64,000 nucleotides of DNA from an uncultured bacterium (GTDB taxonomy: Bacteria > Planctomycetota > UBA1135 > GCA-002686595). Numbering within the stretch: the first letter of the stretch is position 1; each line of letters opens with the position of its first letter. Under the pieces are notes generated by a model that was given only the letters and a program-made list of their open reading frames with translations, was not told the DNA's origin and searched no databases. Made by a program: the position numbers and the translations under genes. The DNA lies in assembly GCA_938083085.1 (NCBI GenBank), contig CALLKX010000048.1, forward strand, positions 62,001-126,000, written 5' to 3'. This document shows positions 32,074-41,586 of this stretch, piece after piece.

Positions 32074-32760
32074 ATGGCCTCCATGTCTCCCGACTCTCTC
32101 CTCGACTGCGTCGTCCTCGAGCCCAGCCGCCCGGCCGACGCCTCCGTGATCTGGCTCCACGGCCTCGGTGCGAGCGGACACGACTTCCCCCCCATCGTCT
32201 CCGAGCTCGGCCTCCCCGAGGACCACGCCGTGCGGTTCATCTTCCCGCACGCGCCGCAGATCCCCGTCACCGTCAACGGCGGGATGGTGATGCCCGCCTG
32301 GTACGACATCCTCGGCATGGACTTCGAGCGGCGCGTGGATGAGGCCGGAGTGCGTGGCTCCGCAGCCCAGGCAAGGGCCCTCATCGAACGCGAGAAGGCC
32401 GCGGGCATCCCCGCCGACCGCATCGTCCTCGCGGGCTTCAGCCAGGGTGGCGCGATCGCTCTCCACGAGGGTGTCCGACACCCCGAGGCTCTCGCGGGGA
32501 TCCTCGCACTGTCCACGTACCTCGCCTGCGACGGGAACCTGGACGAGGAGCGCTCCCCGGCGAACCAGGCGACCTCGATACTTCAGTGCCACGGCACCGA
32601 GGACCCCATGGTCGTCCCCCGCATGGGTGAGGCTGCCCGGGACCGGCTCCTGGGCCTCGGCTATCCCCTGGAGTGGCGGACTTACTCCATGGCGCACCAG
32701 GTCTGCCCCGAGCAGATCACGGACATCGGCGCCTGGCTGAGGGGCGCCCTCGGCCTCTGA
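32074..32760 (+). CDS. Carboxylesterase/phospholipase-type alpha/beta hydrolase
   Basis: About 228 residues from ATG 32074; GTG codons at 32053/32056 overlapping the KAS III stop are alternative starts. Family features are IWLHGLGASGHDF (oxyanion), RFIFPHAPQIPVTVNGG, PAWYDILG, the nucleophile GFSQGGAIAL, the acid in GTEDPMVVP and the His in YSMAHQVCPEQ. These place it in the short-chain carboxylesterase 2/lysophospholipase family, active on acyl esters or thioesters in the cytoplasm. Directly behind a condensing enzyme, it could release or edit acyl intermediates; that is inference. A general esterase role is equally possible. Confidence 0.88.
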   Translation: MASMSPDSLLDCVVLEPSRPADASVIWLHGLGASGHDFPPIVSELGLPEDHAVRFIFPHAPQIPVTVNGGMVMPAWYDILGMDFERRVDEAGVRGSAAQARALIEREKAAGIPADRIVLAGFSQGGAIALHEGVRHPEALAGILALSTYLACDGNLDEERSPANQATSILQCHGTEDPMVVPRMGEAARDRLLGLGYPLEWRTYSMAHQVCPEQITDIGAWLRGALGL

Positions 32761-32932
32761 GGCGCCCGCTGGGCTGCCCTGCGGGTTGGCCCCATCTCCC
32801 TGCGCCGCCGCCCGCGACCCTCGAAGCCGGGGGGAGGGCTCACGAGCGGGGATCTCGTTTTCGCCGATTGCGGGATCGACATGGCGGCTCGACGGGTACA
32901 ACTCTCGCTCGCAGCCTTCAGGTAAATCTGAA

Positions 32933-33712
32933 ATGCGTTGCGAGCGCGAAGCCCCTCCCATGCAAGAACCCGCCTCCACGCCCCCTGCCGCGCCCTCTGC
33001 CGCGCCCTCCGAGGGCGGACTGGTCGAGACGAGCGAGCCGAGCCTCCTCGCCCAGGCGGGCTTCACCGGGCTCGAGCCGGAGCTCCACGCGGAGCTGGCG
33101 ACCTTCGAGGCGTTCTTCAAGACCTTCGGCTTCAAGCGGATCCACGGCCGCGTCTGGGGCCTGCTAGTCCTCTCCGGGTGCCCGCTCTCGGCCAAGGAGA
33201 TCGTGCACGAGCTCTCCATCAGCCAAGGGGCGGCGAGCGCCACGATCAACGAGCTGGTGGAGTGGGGCGCGGTCTCGTCGACCTTCGACACGGCCCGACG
33301 CTGCAACGTCCACGAGCCGGTCGGCAACACGCTCTCGATCGTGGCCACCGTCCTGCGCCGCCGCGAGCAGGTCGCCTTCGAACACTTCAAGGTGGGCGCT
33401 GAGCGCATGCTCGCGATCATCCGCCAGCGCAACGGCGCCAAGGACCCCCGGGTCCTGACCCTGCGCTCGATCATCGCGACCTGCGACCTCGCAGACGCGG
33501 TCATGAAGCTCGTCTTCTCCAGCGTGTCCAGCGCGCTGGGTGACCCGCAGAGCCTTCTCTCGAAGGCCATCGGCACCGCGTTCAAGGTGGGCGTCGGCGT
33601 CCCCGCGCGATTCCTTCAGGCCGGCGCGGCGGCCAACCAAGCATCGGACGCACTGTCCGAACCACAAGCAGCGGACGATCCGTCCGAACAAGAGGAGGCA
33701 AAGCGTGCCTGA
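32933..33712 (+). CDS. GbsR/MarR-type transcriptional regulator
   Basis: About 259 residues from ATG 32933; ATG 32960 is also possible. After a Pro/Ala-rich leader, residues about 45-130 hold a winged-helix domain with HGRVWGLLVLSGCPLSAKEIVHELSISQGAASATINELVEWGAV, matching the GbsR subfamily (RIHGRVWG and the SxGxxSxxLxxL recognition helix). A long helical region follows and the tail is Ala/Glu-rich, both longer than in typical GbsR proteins. Its stop overlaps the KAS II start by 8 bp, so regulator and pathway are coupled. It probably controls this cluster in response to an acyl or small-molecule ligand. Confidence 0.85.
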   Translation: MRCEREAPPMQEPASTPPAAPSAAPSEGGLVETSEPSLLAQAGFTGLEPELHAELATFEAFFKTFGFKRIHGRVWGLLVLSGCPLSAKEIVHELSISQGAASATINELVEWGAVSSTFDTARRCNVHEPVGNTLSIVATVLRRREQVAFEHFKVGAERMLAIIRQRNGAKDPRVLTLRSIIATCDLADAVMKLVFSSVSSALGDPQSLLSKAIGTAFKVGVGVPARFLQAGAAANQASDALSEPQAADDPSEQEEAKRA

Positions 33713-34955
33713 CCACTCCAGCAAGCCTCGCATTGTGATCACCGGTGTCGGTCTCACGAGCCCGAACGGCAACGATCTCGAGACCTATCGCAAGAACCTC
33801 CTGGCAGGCGTCTCCGGGGTCTCCCCCTACGAGATTCGCTACTTCGGCAAGACCGTCGCCGGGCAGTGTGACTTCGACAACCAGCGCCACCAGAGCCGCA
33901 AGACGCTCCGCCGCGGAACCCGCGCCGGGTCGGTCGCGATCTACTGCGCCAACGAGGCCGTGCAGAGCGCCGGCATCGACCTGGACGCCGTCGGAAAGCA
34001 CAACGTCGGCGTCTACGTCGGCACCACCGAGCACGGGAACGTGGAGACCGAGCAGCAGATCTACGAGATCAGCAAGTACGACTACGACACGTCGTACTGG
34101 TCGCACCACCACAACCCCCGGACGGTCGCGAACAACCCCGCCGGTGAGATCACCCTCAACATGGGCATCACCGGCCCCCACTACGCCATCGGCGGGGCCT
34201 GCGCCGGCGGCAACCTGGGCATCATCCAGGGCGCTCAGATGCTGCAGCTTGGCGAGGTCGATGTGGCCATCGCCGGCGGCGTCTCCGAGTCCATCCACAC
34301 CTTTGGCATCTTCGCCAGCTTCAAGGCAGAGGGCGCCCTCGGCGAGAACGCCGACCCCGCCAAGGTCAGCCGCCCCTTCGACAGCGATCGGAACGGCATC
34401 GTGGTCAGCGAGGGCGGGTGCCTCTACGTCCTCGAGCGCTACGATGACGCGGTGAAGCGCGGCGCGAACATCATCTGCGAGCTCGCCGGCTGGCACGTGA
34501 ACTCCGACGCCGCAGACTTCGTGCTGCCGCTGCCTGAGCGCCAGAACCAGTGCATGCGCGGCGCCCTCAACCGCGCCGGCATGGCGCCGGACGATATCCA
34601 CATCGTCAGCACCCACGCCACCTCCACGCCCATGGGCGACATCCAGGAGTCGGGCGCGGTGCGCGAGGTGTTCGGAGACTCTTCCTCCACGAACATCAAC
34701 AACACCAAGAGCTACATCGGGCACACCATGGGCGCCGCCGGCTCCCTCGAGCTCGCGGGCAACCTGCCCTCCCTCATCGACGGCGTGGTGCACCCCACCA
34801 TCAACGTCGACAAGCTCGACCCCGAGTGTGAAGTCCGGGGCCTCGTGATCAACGAGCCCCGCCAGACTGGCGGCGTCGAGACCATCCTCAATCTCAGCTT
34901 CGGGATGCTGGGCATCAACAGTGCCCTCGTCGTGAAGCGACCTGACTCCAACTGA
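33705..34955 (+). CDS. Beta-ketoacyl-ACP synthase II (FabF-like)
   Basis: A 416-residue condensing enzyme with the KAS I/II Cys-His-His triad: Cys in GGACAGGNLG near residue 167, His in STHATSTPMGD near 305 and His in KSYIGHTMGAAG near 342. The start is GTG 33705 with a perfect AGGAGG 6 bp upstream, inside the end of the regulator gene. The N-terminus VVITGVGLTSPNGND-like and the C-terminal LNLSFGMLGINSALV are usual. It elongates acyl-ACP by two carbons using malonyl-ACP. The dedicated ACP 27 bp downstream and the CrtI-like pair argue for a specialised chain rather than housekeeping fatty acid synthesis. The HHHNPRTVANNPAGEI segment is an unusual surface region. Confidence 0.92.
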   Translation: MPDHSSKPRIVITGVGLTSPNGNDLETYRKNLLAGVSGVSPYEIRYFGKTVAGQCDFDNQRHQSRKTLRRGTRAGSVAIYCANEAVQSAGIDLDAVGKHNVGVYVGTTEHGNVETEQQIYEISKYDYDTSYWSHHHNPRTVANNPAGEITLNMGITGPHYAIGGACAGGNLGIIQGAQMLQLGEVDVAIAGGVSESIHTFGIFASFKAEGALGENADPAKVSRPFDSDRNGIVVSEGGCLYVLERYDDAVKRGANIICELAGWHVNSDAADFVLPLPERQNQCMRGALNRAGMAPDDIHIVSTHATSTPMGDIQESGAVREVFGDSSSTNINNTKSYIGHTMGAAGSLELAGNLPSLIDGVVHPTINVDKLDPECEVRGLVINEPRQTGGVETILNLSFGMLGINSALVVKRPDSN

Positions 34956-34982
34956 TCCACCAACCCCTTCCCTCCTCATCCA

Positions 34983-35255
<273 letters not shown>

Positions 35256-35280
35256 TCCGAGGCCTGGAAGCCCCATTCCC

Positions 35281-36681
35281 GTGACCGAGAAGTACGACAC
35301 CATCGTCATCGGCGCGGGGATGAGCGGCCTCGCAGCCGGGATCCGACTCGCCCAGTTCGACCAGCGAGTCATCGTCCTGGACCGCCACTACCTATGGGGC
35401 GGGCTCAACTCCTTCTACAAGCAGAAGGGGCGACGCTTTGACGTCGGGCTGCACGCGCTGACCAACTTCGTGCCCAAGGGAACGAAGGGGCGCCCTCTGA
35501 CACGAATTCTCCGGCAGCTGCGGATCCCCTACGACGCCCTAGAGCTCGGGGAGCAGAGCGGCAGCCGGGTGGACTTTCCGGGCGTGTCGTTGCGCTGGAA
35601 CAACGACTTCGAGCTGCTCCGCTCGGAGGTGGCCGAGAAGTTCCCCGGTGACATCGACGGCTTCGACCGACTGGTCCGGGACCTCGCGGGGTACCCCGAC
35701 CTCTCGGATGAGTCTGGCCCGCCGAGGATGGCGCGCGACGAGCTGGCGCCCTACCTGAGCGACCAGACGCTCGTGGAGATGCTGCTCCTTCCGCTGCTGT
35801 ACTACGGCAGCCCGACGCCGGATGACGTGGAGTGGTCCTCGTTCATCATCCTCTTCAAGAGCCTCTACGAGGAGGGCTTCGCGCGCCCCGACGGCGGCGT
35901 CCGGCGCGTGCTCGACCTGCTCCGCAACCGCTACAAGGACCTCGGCGGTGAGCTCCGCATGCGCGCGGGGGTCCAGCGGATCCTCCACGGCCCCGACGGG
36001 GTGCGCGGCGTCGTGCTTGACGACGGCACCGAGCTGCTGGCGGACGTGGTGATCTCCAGCGCGGGCTTCGTGGAGACCATGCGCCTCACCGAGGAGGCGG
36101 ACACCACCCAGGAAGCTGACATCGGCCCGCTCTCCTTCGTGGAGTACCTGACCGTCCTCGACCAGCGCCCCAGGGACCTCGGTCACGACGACACCATCGT
36201 CTTCTTCAACACCGAGGATCGCCTGGTCTACGGGCCTCCCGAGCCCGGCCAACTCGTGGACCTGCGCAGCGGCGTCATCTGCTGCCCGGACAACTACGCC
36301 ACCAAGGAGCCGCTCCCCGAGGGGCTGCTCCGGCTCACCCTCCTGGCGCGCCACGACGAGTGGACAGCGCTCAACGAGGAGGCCTACTCCAGCGCCAAGG
36401 ATCGGATCTGGGGTGAAGCCCACGGGGTCGCCGCCCCCTTCGCCTTCGACGTGCGCCCCCACTCGGTGTACGTGGACGGGTTCACGCCTCGGACGATCGA
36501 GAAGTTCACCGGGCACCTCGGGGGAGCCGTCTACGGCTCCACGCGCAAGCAGCGCAGCGGGAGGACCGCAGTGGACGGTCTCTTCCTCTGCGGCACCGAT
36601 CAGGGTTACCTCGGCATCGTCGGCGCGATGCTGTCGGGGATCGCCATGGCCAACCAGCACGCCCTCGCATCCACGTCATGA
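35281..36681 (+). CDS. CrtI/phytoene-desaturase-like FAD oxidoreductase (first of pair)
   Basis: A 466-residue flavoprotein starting at GTG 35281, directly before the Rossmann motif VIGAGMSGLAAGIRLA. The FAD-contact segment LDRHYLWGGLNSFYKQKGRRFD and the C-terminal CGTDQGYLGIVGAMLSGIAMAN are those of the phytoene desaturase/carotenoid isomerase/retinol saturase superfamily. The central domain (about 130-380) is divergent and likely recognises the acyl or polyene chain. It overlaps the second CrtI-like gene as ATGA. With an ACP and KAS II upstream, the substrate is probably an ACP-bound acyl chain; a carotenoid-like substrate is the alternative, but no prenyltransferase or phytoene synthase is nearby. 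Confidence 0.85.
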   Translation: MTEKYDTIVIGAGMSGLAAGIRLAQFDQRVIVLDRHYLWGGLNSFYKQKGRRFDVGLHALTNFVPKGTKGRPLTRILRQLRIPYDALELGEQSGSRVDFPGVSLRWNNDFELLRSEVAEKFPGDIDGFDRLVRDLAGYPDLSDESGPPRMARDELAPYLSDQTLVEMLLLPLLYYGSPTPDDVEWSSFIILFKSLYEEGFARPDGGVRRVLDLLRNRYKDLGGELRMRAGVQRILHGPDGVRGVVLDDGTELLADVVISSAGFVETMRLTEEADTTQEADIGPLSFVEYLTVLDQRPRDLGHDDTIVFFNTEDRLVYGPPEPGQLVDLRSGVICCPDNYATKEPLPEGLLRLTLLARHDEWTALNEEAYSSAKDRIWGEAHGVAAPFAFDVRPHSVYVDGFTPRTIEKFTGHLGGAVYGSTRKQRSGRTAVDGLFLCGTDQGYLGIVGAMLSGIAMANQHALASTS

Positions 36682-38201
36682 CCGACACCAGCAGCACGCC
36701 CGCCTCCGCCGCCCGCCAAAAGAAGTTCTTCGCCGGGCACCGCGACGGCAAGCGCCCCCTGACCAGCGACCCCCTCAAGGGCGCCAAGGATCACTACGAC
36801 GTGGTGGTCATCGGCTCGGGGCTTGGCGGCCTCACGGCGGCCAACATCCTGGCCCGCAACGGACACTCGGTCGCGGTCCTGGAGCAGCACTACAACTACG
36901 GGGGCCTCGCCACCTGGTTCAAGCGCAAGGGCGGCCACGTCTTCGACATCTCGCTGCACGGCTTCCCCTTCGGCATGAAGAAGACCTGCCGCAAGTACTG
37001 GGGCCAGCACGTCGCGGACAAGATCGTCCAGCTGGACGGGGTCCGCTTCGACAACCCGCAGTTCAGCTTCGACACCGAGTTCACGCGGGACGACTTCACG
37101 GACAAGCTGGTCAGCGTCCTCGGGTGCGAGCAGTCGGTGGTCGAGGGGTTCTATGACGACCTCCGTCGGATGAACTACTACGACAACGACACGCGCACCA
37201 CCGGCGAGCTGTTCGAGGAGTACTTCCCCGGCCGTAACGACGTCCACCGACTCCTCATGGAGCCGATCACCTACGCGAACGGCTCCAGCCTCCAGGACCC
37301 CGCTATCAGCTATGGGATCGTCTTCTCGAACTTCATGTCGAAGGGCGTCTACACCTTCACCGGTGGAACCGACGGGCTCATCAAGGACATGCGCGGGGTG
37401 CTCGCGTCCAACGACGTGGACATGTTCAGCCGCGTCCGCGTGGACGAGATCCTCGTCGAGGGCGGCACGGTCAAGGGGGTGCGCGTGGGCGACCGCGCCA
37501 TCTCGGCGGACATCGTGCTCTCCAACGCCAACGTGAAGACCACCGCCGAACAACTCGTCGGGGAGGAGCACTTCGACGCCGAGTGGCTCGCGGGCCTCCG
37601 TGACGTGCGGCTCAACACCTCGAGCTGCCAGGTCTACATGGGCCTGCGCCAGGGGGAGACCCTCCCCTGGGTCTCGGACCTCTTCTTCACGTCCACCCGG
37701 CCCACCTTCGACAGCGCCGCCCTCTGCGACCTGCACGGGGAGAGCCGCACCTTCAGCTTCTACTACCCCAAGGGCCGTCCCCAGGACGCCGAGAAGGGCC
37801 GCCCCGACCGCTACGTCATCGTGTCGAGCACCAACGCGCTCCACGAGGACTGGGCAGCGATGGACGACGCCTCCTACGAGGCCAACAAGCGCCGGATGGT
37901 CGAGGAGACCGTCGCCGACATCGAGCGCCGCCTCCCCGGCACCGCTGCCAAGATCGAGCACGCCGAGGCCGCCACGCCGCGGAGCTTCGAGTTCTACACC
38001 GAGGCACCGACCGGGACCTCGTTCGGGACAAAGTTCGAGGGGCTGCCCTACTCCATGAACCTCTCGGAGCAGGTCGAGGGCCTGTACCACGCGGGCTCGG
38101 TGGGCATCATCATGAGCGGCTGGCTCGGCGCCGCGAACTACGGGGCGATCACCGCCAACAAGATCGACGCCAAGCTGGCGGCGATGGTGACTGCCGACTG
38201 A
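36678..38201 (+). CDS. CrtI/CrtISO-like FAD oxidoreductase (second of pair)
   Basis: A 507-residue paralogue-like flavoprotein. The FAD motif is VIGSGLGGLTAANILARNG near residue 40, followed by LEQHYNYGGLATWFKRKGG, with GLYHAGSVGIIMSGWLGAANYG at the C-terminus. A roughly 35-residue Lys/Arg-rich extension precedes the Rossmann domain. It resembles carotenoid cis-trans isomerases and all-trans-retinol 13,14-reductases in its general motif layout. The ATGA overlap with the first CrtI-like gene suggests two enzymes working in equal amounts, perhaps as a heteromer or in successive desaturation/isomerisation steps. It is the last gene of the acyl cluster. Confidence 0.85.
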   Translation: MTDTSSTPASAARQKKFFAGHRDGKRPLTSDPLKGAKDHYDVVVIGSGLGGLTAANILARNGHSVAVLEQHYNYGGLATWFKRKGGHVFDISLHGFPFGMKKTCRKYWGQHVADKIVQLDGVRFDNPQFSFDTEFTRDDFTDKLVSVLGCEQSVVEGFYDDLRRMNYYDNDTRTTGELFEEYFPGRNDVHRLLMEPITYANGSSLQDPAISYGIVFSNFMSKGVYTFTGGTDGLIKDMRGVLASNDVDMFSRVRVDEILVEGGTVKGVRVGDRAISADIVLSNANVKTTAEQLVGEEHFDAEWLAGLRDVRLNTSSCQVYMGLRQGETLPWVSDLFFTSTRPTFDSAALCDLHGESRTFSFYYPKGRPQDAEKGRPDRYVIVSSTNALHEDWAAMDDASYEANKRRMVEETVADIERRLPGTAAKIEHAEAATPRSFEFYTEAPTGTSFGTKFEGLPYSMNLSEQVEGLYHAGSVGIIMSGWLGAANYGAITANKIDAKLAAMVTAD

Positions 38202-38230
38202 TCGGGCCCCGCGCGAGCGCCGGCGATGCG

Positions 38231-38524
38231 CTACTCCCCGAAGAGGTCGCCGAGGCCCTCCACGAGGGCCCCCACGGGCGCGGCGGGCACGCCGCTGATC
38301 AAGACCTCCGCGCTCTCGCGCGGATGATCAAGGGACTCGTCGCTGGCCGTGTTCATCGCGCCTCCGAGGTGCTCCACGGCATCGAGGACCGCTCCCGCGC
38401 ACCCCCGGACGACCCGCAAGGCCTCCTCTCGGTAGTCCGCGCTCCCTGCGAGGAACCGGGTCCCCTCCGACAGGGAAACCACCTCCTCGATCAGTCGATG
38501 CATCGCTCGCTGACTCTCATTCAT
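38231..38524 (-). CDS. Hypothetical small protein
   Basis: A 97-residue reading frame with codon use like its neighbours and an AGAGAGGG purine stretch before ATG 38524. It is predicted helical in the first two thirds (MHRLIEEVVSL, EEALRVVRGCAGAVLDAVEHLGGAM), with a Gly/Pro/Val-rich end. No signal, membrane helix or known motif is seen. It is convergent with the CrtI-like gene. The 219 bp between its start and the next gene at 38744 hold nothing recognisable. A chance open frame is possible. Confidence 0.45.
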   Translation of the reverse strand: MNESQRAMHRLIEEVVSLSEGTRFLAGSADYREEALRVVRGCAGAVLDAVEHLGGAMNTASDESLDHPRESAEVLISGVPAAPVGALVEGLGDLFGE

Positions 38525-38743
38525 GTCTTTGCCCTCTCTCTAGATCCTGCTGGCAGGCCGGGCTTCACCCCGACCAGATGCCGCCACACGCAAAGGCGCC
38601 CGGCAGCGGAGGGCAACATCGACCGGCCCGCCCGAGAAGGAGGAGCGGAAGATCTGCTCAGCTCCCCCGGCACGCCTTGATGCGCCGAAGCGGGGCACTA
38701 CCGCCCCCCCGACGCCCCACTCCGGGACGAGCCGGCGGGTCTT

Positions 38744-40309
38744 CTAGCCCCGCGCGAGCGGGATCAGCAGTCCGGGGGCCCCGTGCCCGAGGCCGGCGGG
38801 GAGCCCGCCTGCCCAGCGGCGCAGGCGACGCTCGCCGTCCGGGCCGAGCCCCTCGATGCCGCACGAGAACTCGACGCCGAGGGGGACGTCGTCGAAGCGC
38901 TCGGGCAGCCGCAGCCGCAGCCCACCGCCGCCTCGGACCACCTCCAGCCCGAGCCGGGCCACGAGGTGCGCGTCCGTCAGGCCACCAGGATTCTCGATGC
39001 TGAGGACCATGTCCTTGCCGGCCCGACGAGCGGTGACCGACGCCGGGGCGTCGCCGGGACGCTCCGCGAGCAGCTCCAGCCGCCGGGCGAGGCCGTCTGC
39101 CGTGGCAGCTCGCCGCCGAATCAGCGGCGCGTCGAAGAGCAGGCTCCCCCCGGGTCGAATCTCCCCGTCCACGGCGAGCCCCTCCCGCCAGCTGTAGAGG
39201 ACGCCCACGAGCGGGTCGGGGCCAGGAACCCGCGCGCCACCACGGATACGAAACTCCACCGATCGCTCCTCCTCCGCCTCGAGCTCCAGCACGCGAGGGA
39301 GCCCGTCGATCTCGAAGGCCCCGTGCGGCACGAACGCGGACGCACGCGCCTCCACGGGAAAGGGGAAGGGGTTGGCCACGGTCACGACGCTGGTCCAGTC
39401 CCCGAACCACTCCCCACGGGCCCGCTCGTCGAGCGTCTCCGGCTCGACGAACAGCTCGGGGGCGCGGACGGGGTAGGGCGCGGTGGACCCGGGGAGCATC
39501 CGCGCAAGGGCCCGGGCGGCGAGCGCGCGATGGGGCTCGTTCGAGTTGAGCCCGAACAGCGGCTGCCGGCAGAGCTCGAGGAGCTCGTCCGGGTCGTCGA
39601 TCGCCCAGGCCCAGCGCTCCGTGAAGGACCAGTCGGCGCCGCCGGCCGCGCCCCTCCAACCGCGGGGGCCCACCGAGTACGCGTCGATGCGCTCATCCCG
39701 GACGAAGCGCCGATCGTCCTCGTTCGCGGAGATCCCGAGGAGCATCGTCGAGAGCCCCGCGTCTCGAGCGTCGAGCACCACGTCCCGGCGGAAGCTCGCG
39801 ACCCGGCACGGGACAGGGGGCCGGCGCTCGGAGAGCAGCTCGGTGAGCCGAGACACGAGCCCCGGCTCCTTGAGCTCGATCATGTGGAAGGGCGGCTCGG
39901 AGGCCCGAGCCTCCGGCGTCATCCCGAGGGCCTCATCGAGGAGCGGGACGGGCTCCCCGGCGAAGCGCTTCGAGAACCAGCCCCCGGCGTCCACGGTGAA
40001 GAGCTCACGCAGGTCCAGGTCCGCGAGGGCGCCGCGATGATCCGTGGTGCGCTCGAGCCGGGCATCATGGAACAGCACGAGGTCGCCGCTCCCGCACGCC
40101 CGGACGTCGTACTCCACGCCGTCCAGACCCGCTTCCAGCGCGCGGCGGAGAGCAGCGAGAGTGTTCTCCGGGGCCTCCCTCGGCGCGCCGCGGTGGCCGA
40201 GGAGGAGCGGCGGCCCCGTGAGGTGGGCACCGGACACCTCCAGGCTTGAGAGCCCCTCGTAGACGTTCCGTCGCGGCGACTCTGGCCCGCGGGACAGGCC
40301 CCCCGTCAC
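38744..40309 (-). CDS. Glycerophosphodiester phosphodiesterase with long C-terminal extension
   Basis: A 521-residue protein. Residues about 33-260 form a GDPD TIM-barrel: GHRGAPREAPENTLAALRRA with the catalytic His, Arg and Glu, then VEYDVRACGSGDLVLFHDARLERTTD with the metal-binding Glu/Asp and second His, and HMIELKEPG. No signal peptide is evident. The remaining roughly 260 residues are predicted beta-rich (VVTVANPFPFPVEARASAFV, VLELEAEEERSVEFRI) with no family I can name. The start is GTG 40309, forming GTGA with the upstream stop; in-frame ATG 40396 would lie deep in the upstream gene. The family cleaves glycerophosphodiesters to glycerol-3-phosphate and an alcohol. Confidence 0.87.
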   Translation of the reverse strand: MTGGLSRGPESPRRNVYEGLSSLEVSGAHLTGPPLLLGHRGAPREAPENTLAALRRALEAGLDGVEYDVRACGSGDLVLFHDARLERTTDHRGALADLDLRELFTVDAGGWFSKRFAGEPVPLLDEALGMTPEARASEPPFHMIELKEPGLVSRLTELLSERRPPVPCRVASFRRDVVLDARDAGLSTMLLGISANEDDRRFVRDERIDAYSVGPRGWRGAAGGADWSFTERWAWAIDDPDELLELCRQPLFGLNSNEPHRALAARALARMLPGSTAPYPVRAPELFVEPETLDERARGEWFGDWTSVVTVANPFPFPVEARASAFVPHGAFEIDGLPRVLELEAEEERSVEFRIRGGARVPGPDPLVGVLYSWREGLAVDGEIRPGGSLLFDAPLIRRRAATADGLARRLELLAERPGDAPASVTARRAGKDMVLSIENPGGLTDAHLVARLGLEVVRGGGGLRLRLPERFDDVPLGVEFSCGIEGLGPDGERRLRRWAGGLPAGLGHGAPGLLIPLARG

Positions 40310-41559
40310 GGCTGTCGCGAGGTCATGGGATCGCGGCGCGCCCCGGTGCGATGGACCACGAGCACGCTCCCCGAGTACCCACAGCTCACCAGGCACAGCC
40401 CGAGCCCGTCGATCACGCCGGTGGTCAGGTGATGGAGCTTGGCCGAGTCCCGCGCCACGGAACGCTTGGAGCTGATGAGCCCCGTCCTCGCCGCCCGATC
40501 GGGATGATCCATCGAGCGGATCTCGACCCTCTCCAGGGTGACGACACGGATCACCCCGTCGTAGCCCGCGGTGGCCACCTCGACGCCGTCGTCCCCGGGC
40601 ACCAGGTCCGCCACGACGGCGCCGCGCAGGCGATTATCCGCCCGCTCCAGGACCGTGAGGGCGCCCTTGAGCTGCCCGTCGCCGTTGCGCTCGATCACGC
40701 GCAGCATCCCGCCGTTGTCGCAAACCACCACGCCGTCCCCCGGGAAGGGCGCGATGCGCGCGAGGGTGGCGCCCAGATCACGACGACCATAGGGCGAGAG
40801 GGTCCCGCCCTCGCCGCGAATGAACTCGACCAGCCCGCCATCGTCGCAGGCGAGGGCGAAGCCGCCCGCCGTGGGACATGCCCCCTTGGCGTTCCCCTCG
40901 TGTCCAAGGTCGTGGACGCTGGAGAGATCCTCAACCGTGAGCTCCTCCCCGGCCAGCGACACGCCGAGCAGTCGGGCGGAGCCGAAGTAGCCCGCGACCA
41001 CGACCTCTTGCCCGGGGCGCTGCGGGTCGACGTCCCCCGCCGTCACGGCGTGCACGAGCGCAGGCGTCACCAGGCGCGCCTCGGACCAGCCGTCCCCCAT
41101 GGACGACCGCGAGAACACCCGGACGAGGCCGCGCCCCCCGTCATCTTCCCCGCCCTCGAGCATGCCGACCGCGATGATCTCGTCTCCGGGCGCCGAGGGC
41201 ACGACGTCGGCGCAGATCACCTGCACCAGCTCGCCCATGTTGCGCGAGACCGCGGGGCCGAGGTCCAGGGGCTCGAAGCCATCCCCCGACCGCCGGAACG
41301 CGCGCACGGCACCGCGTTGGTCGACCGCGACGATCTCGTCTCCGGGTGTGTCCGGGTCCAGCTCCCCGCAGGCGACGCCGTTGATGCGGGTGTCCCCGCG
41401 GAACACCGTCGAGAGCTCCCACCCAGCGTTCAGGACCGCGGGGATCGAAAGGGGCTCAGGGCCCGTGGTCGCCTCACCGGGTCCGGGGAGCGTCCCCTGG
41501 CAGGCCGTCACAGCGAGGAGCAGGGGCGTGGGGAGGAGCAGGCGCGAGAGTCGATCCAT
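40306..41559 (-). CDS. FG-GAP/VCBS-like repeat lipoprotein
   Basis: A 417-residue lipoprotein: the signal LSRLLLPTPLLLAVTAC ends at the lipidated Cys. The rest is a run of beta-propeller-like repeats with recurrent GELDPDTPGDEIVAV, ADVVPSAPGDEIIAVG, GDVDPQRPGQEVVVAG and ADLVPGDDGVEVATAG, in which the Asp/Gly-rich loops resemble calcium-binding FG-GAP/VCBS units. It is probably periplasmic or exposed on the surface. It is translationally coupled to the GDPD gene downstream and lies 27 bp upstream of the selD stop on the same strand side. No enzymatic residues are evident; a scaffold or ligand-binding propeller is likely. Confidence 0.82.
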   Translation of the reverse strand: MDRLSRLLLPTPLLLAVTACQGTLPGPGEATTGPEPLSIPAVLNAGWELSTVFRGDTRINGVACGELDPDTPGDEIVAVDQRGAVRAFRRSGDGFEPLDLGPAVSRNMGELVQVICADVVPSAPGDEIIAVGMLEGGEDDGGRGLVRVFSRSSMGDGWSEARLVTPALVHAVTAGDVDPQRPGQEVVVAGYFGSARLLGVSLAGEELTVEDLSSVHDLGHEGNAKGACPTAGGFALACDDGGLVEFIRGEGGTLSPYGRRDLGATLARIAPFPGDGVVVCDNGGMLRVIERNGDGQLKGALTVLERADNRLRGAVVADLVPGDDGVEVATAGYDGVIRVVTLERVEIRSMDHPDRAARTGLISSKRSVARDSAKLHHLTTGVIDGLGLCLVSCGYSGSVLVVHRTGARRDPMTSRQP

Positions 41560-41586
41560 GATTTGGTGAAGGGGGGGCGACCCCCT

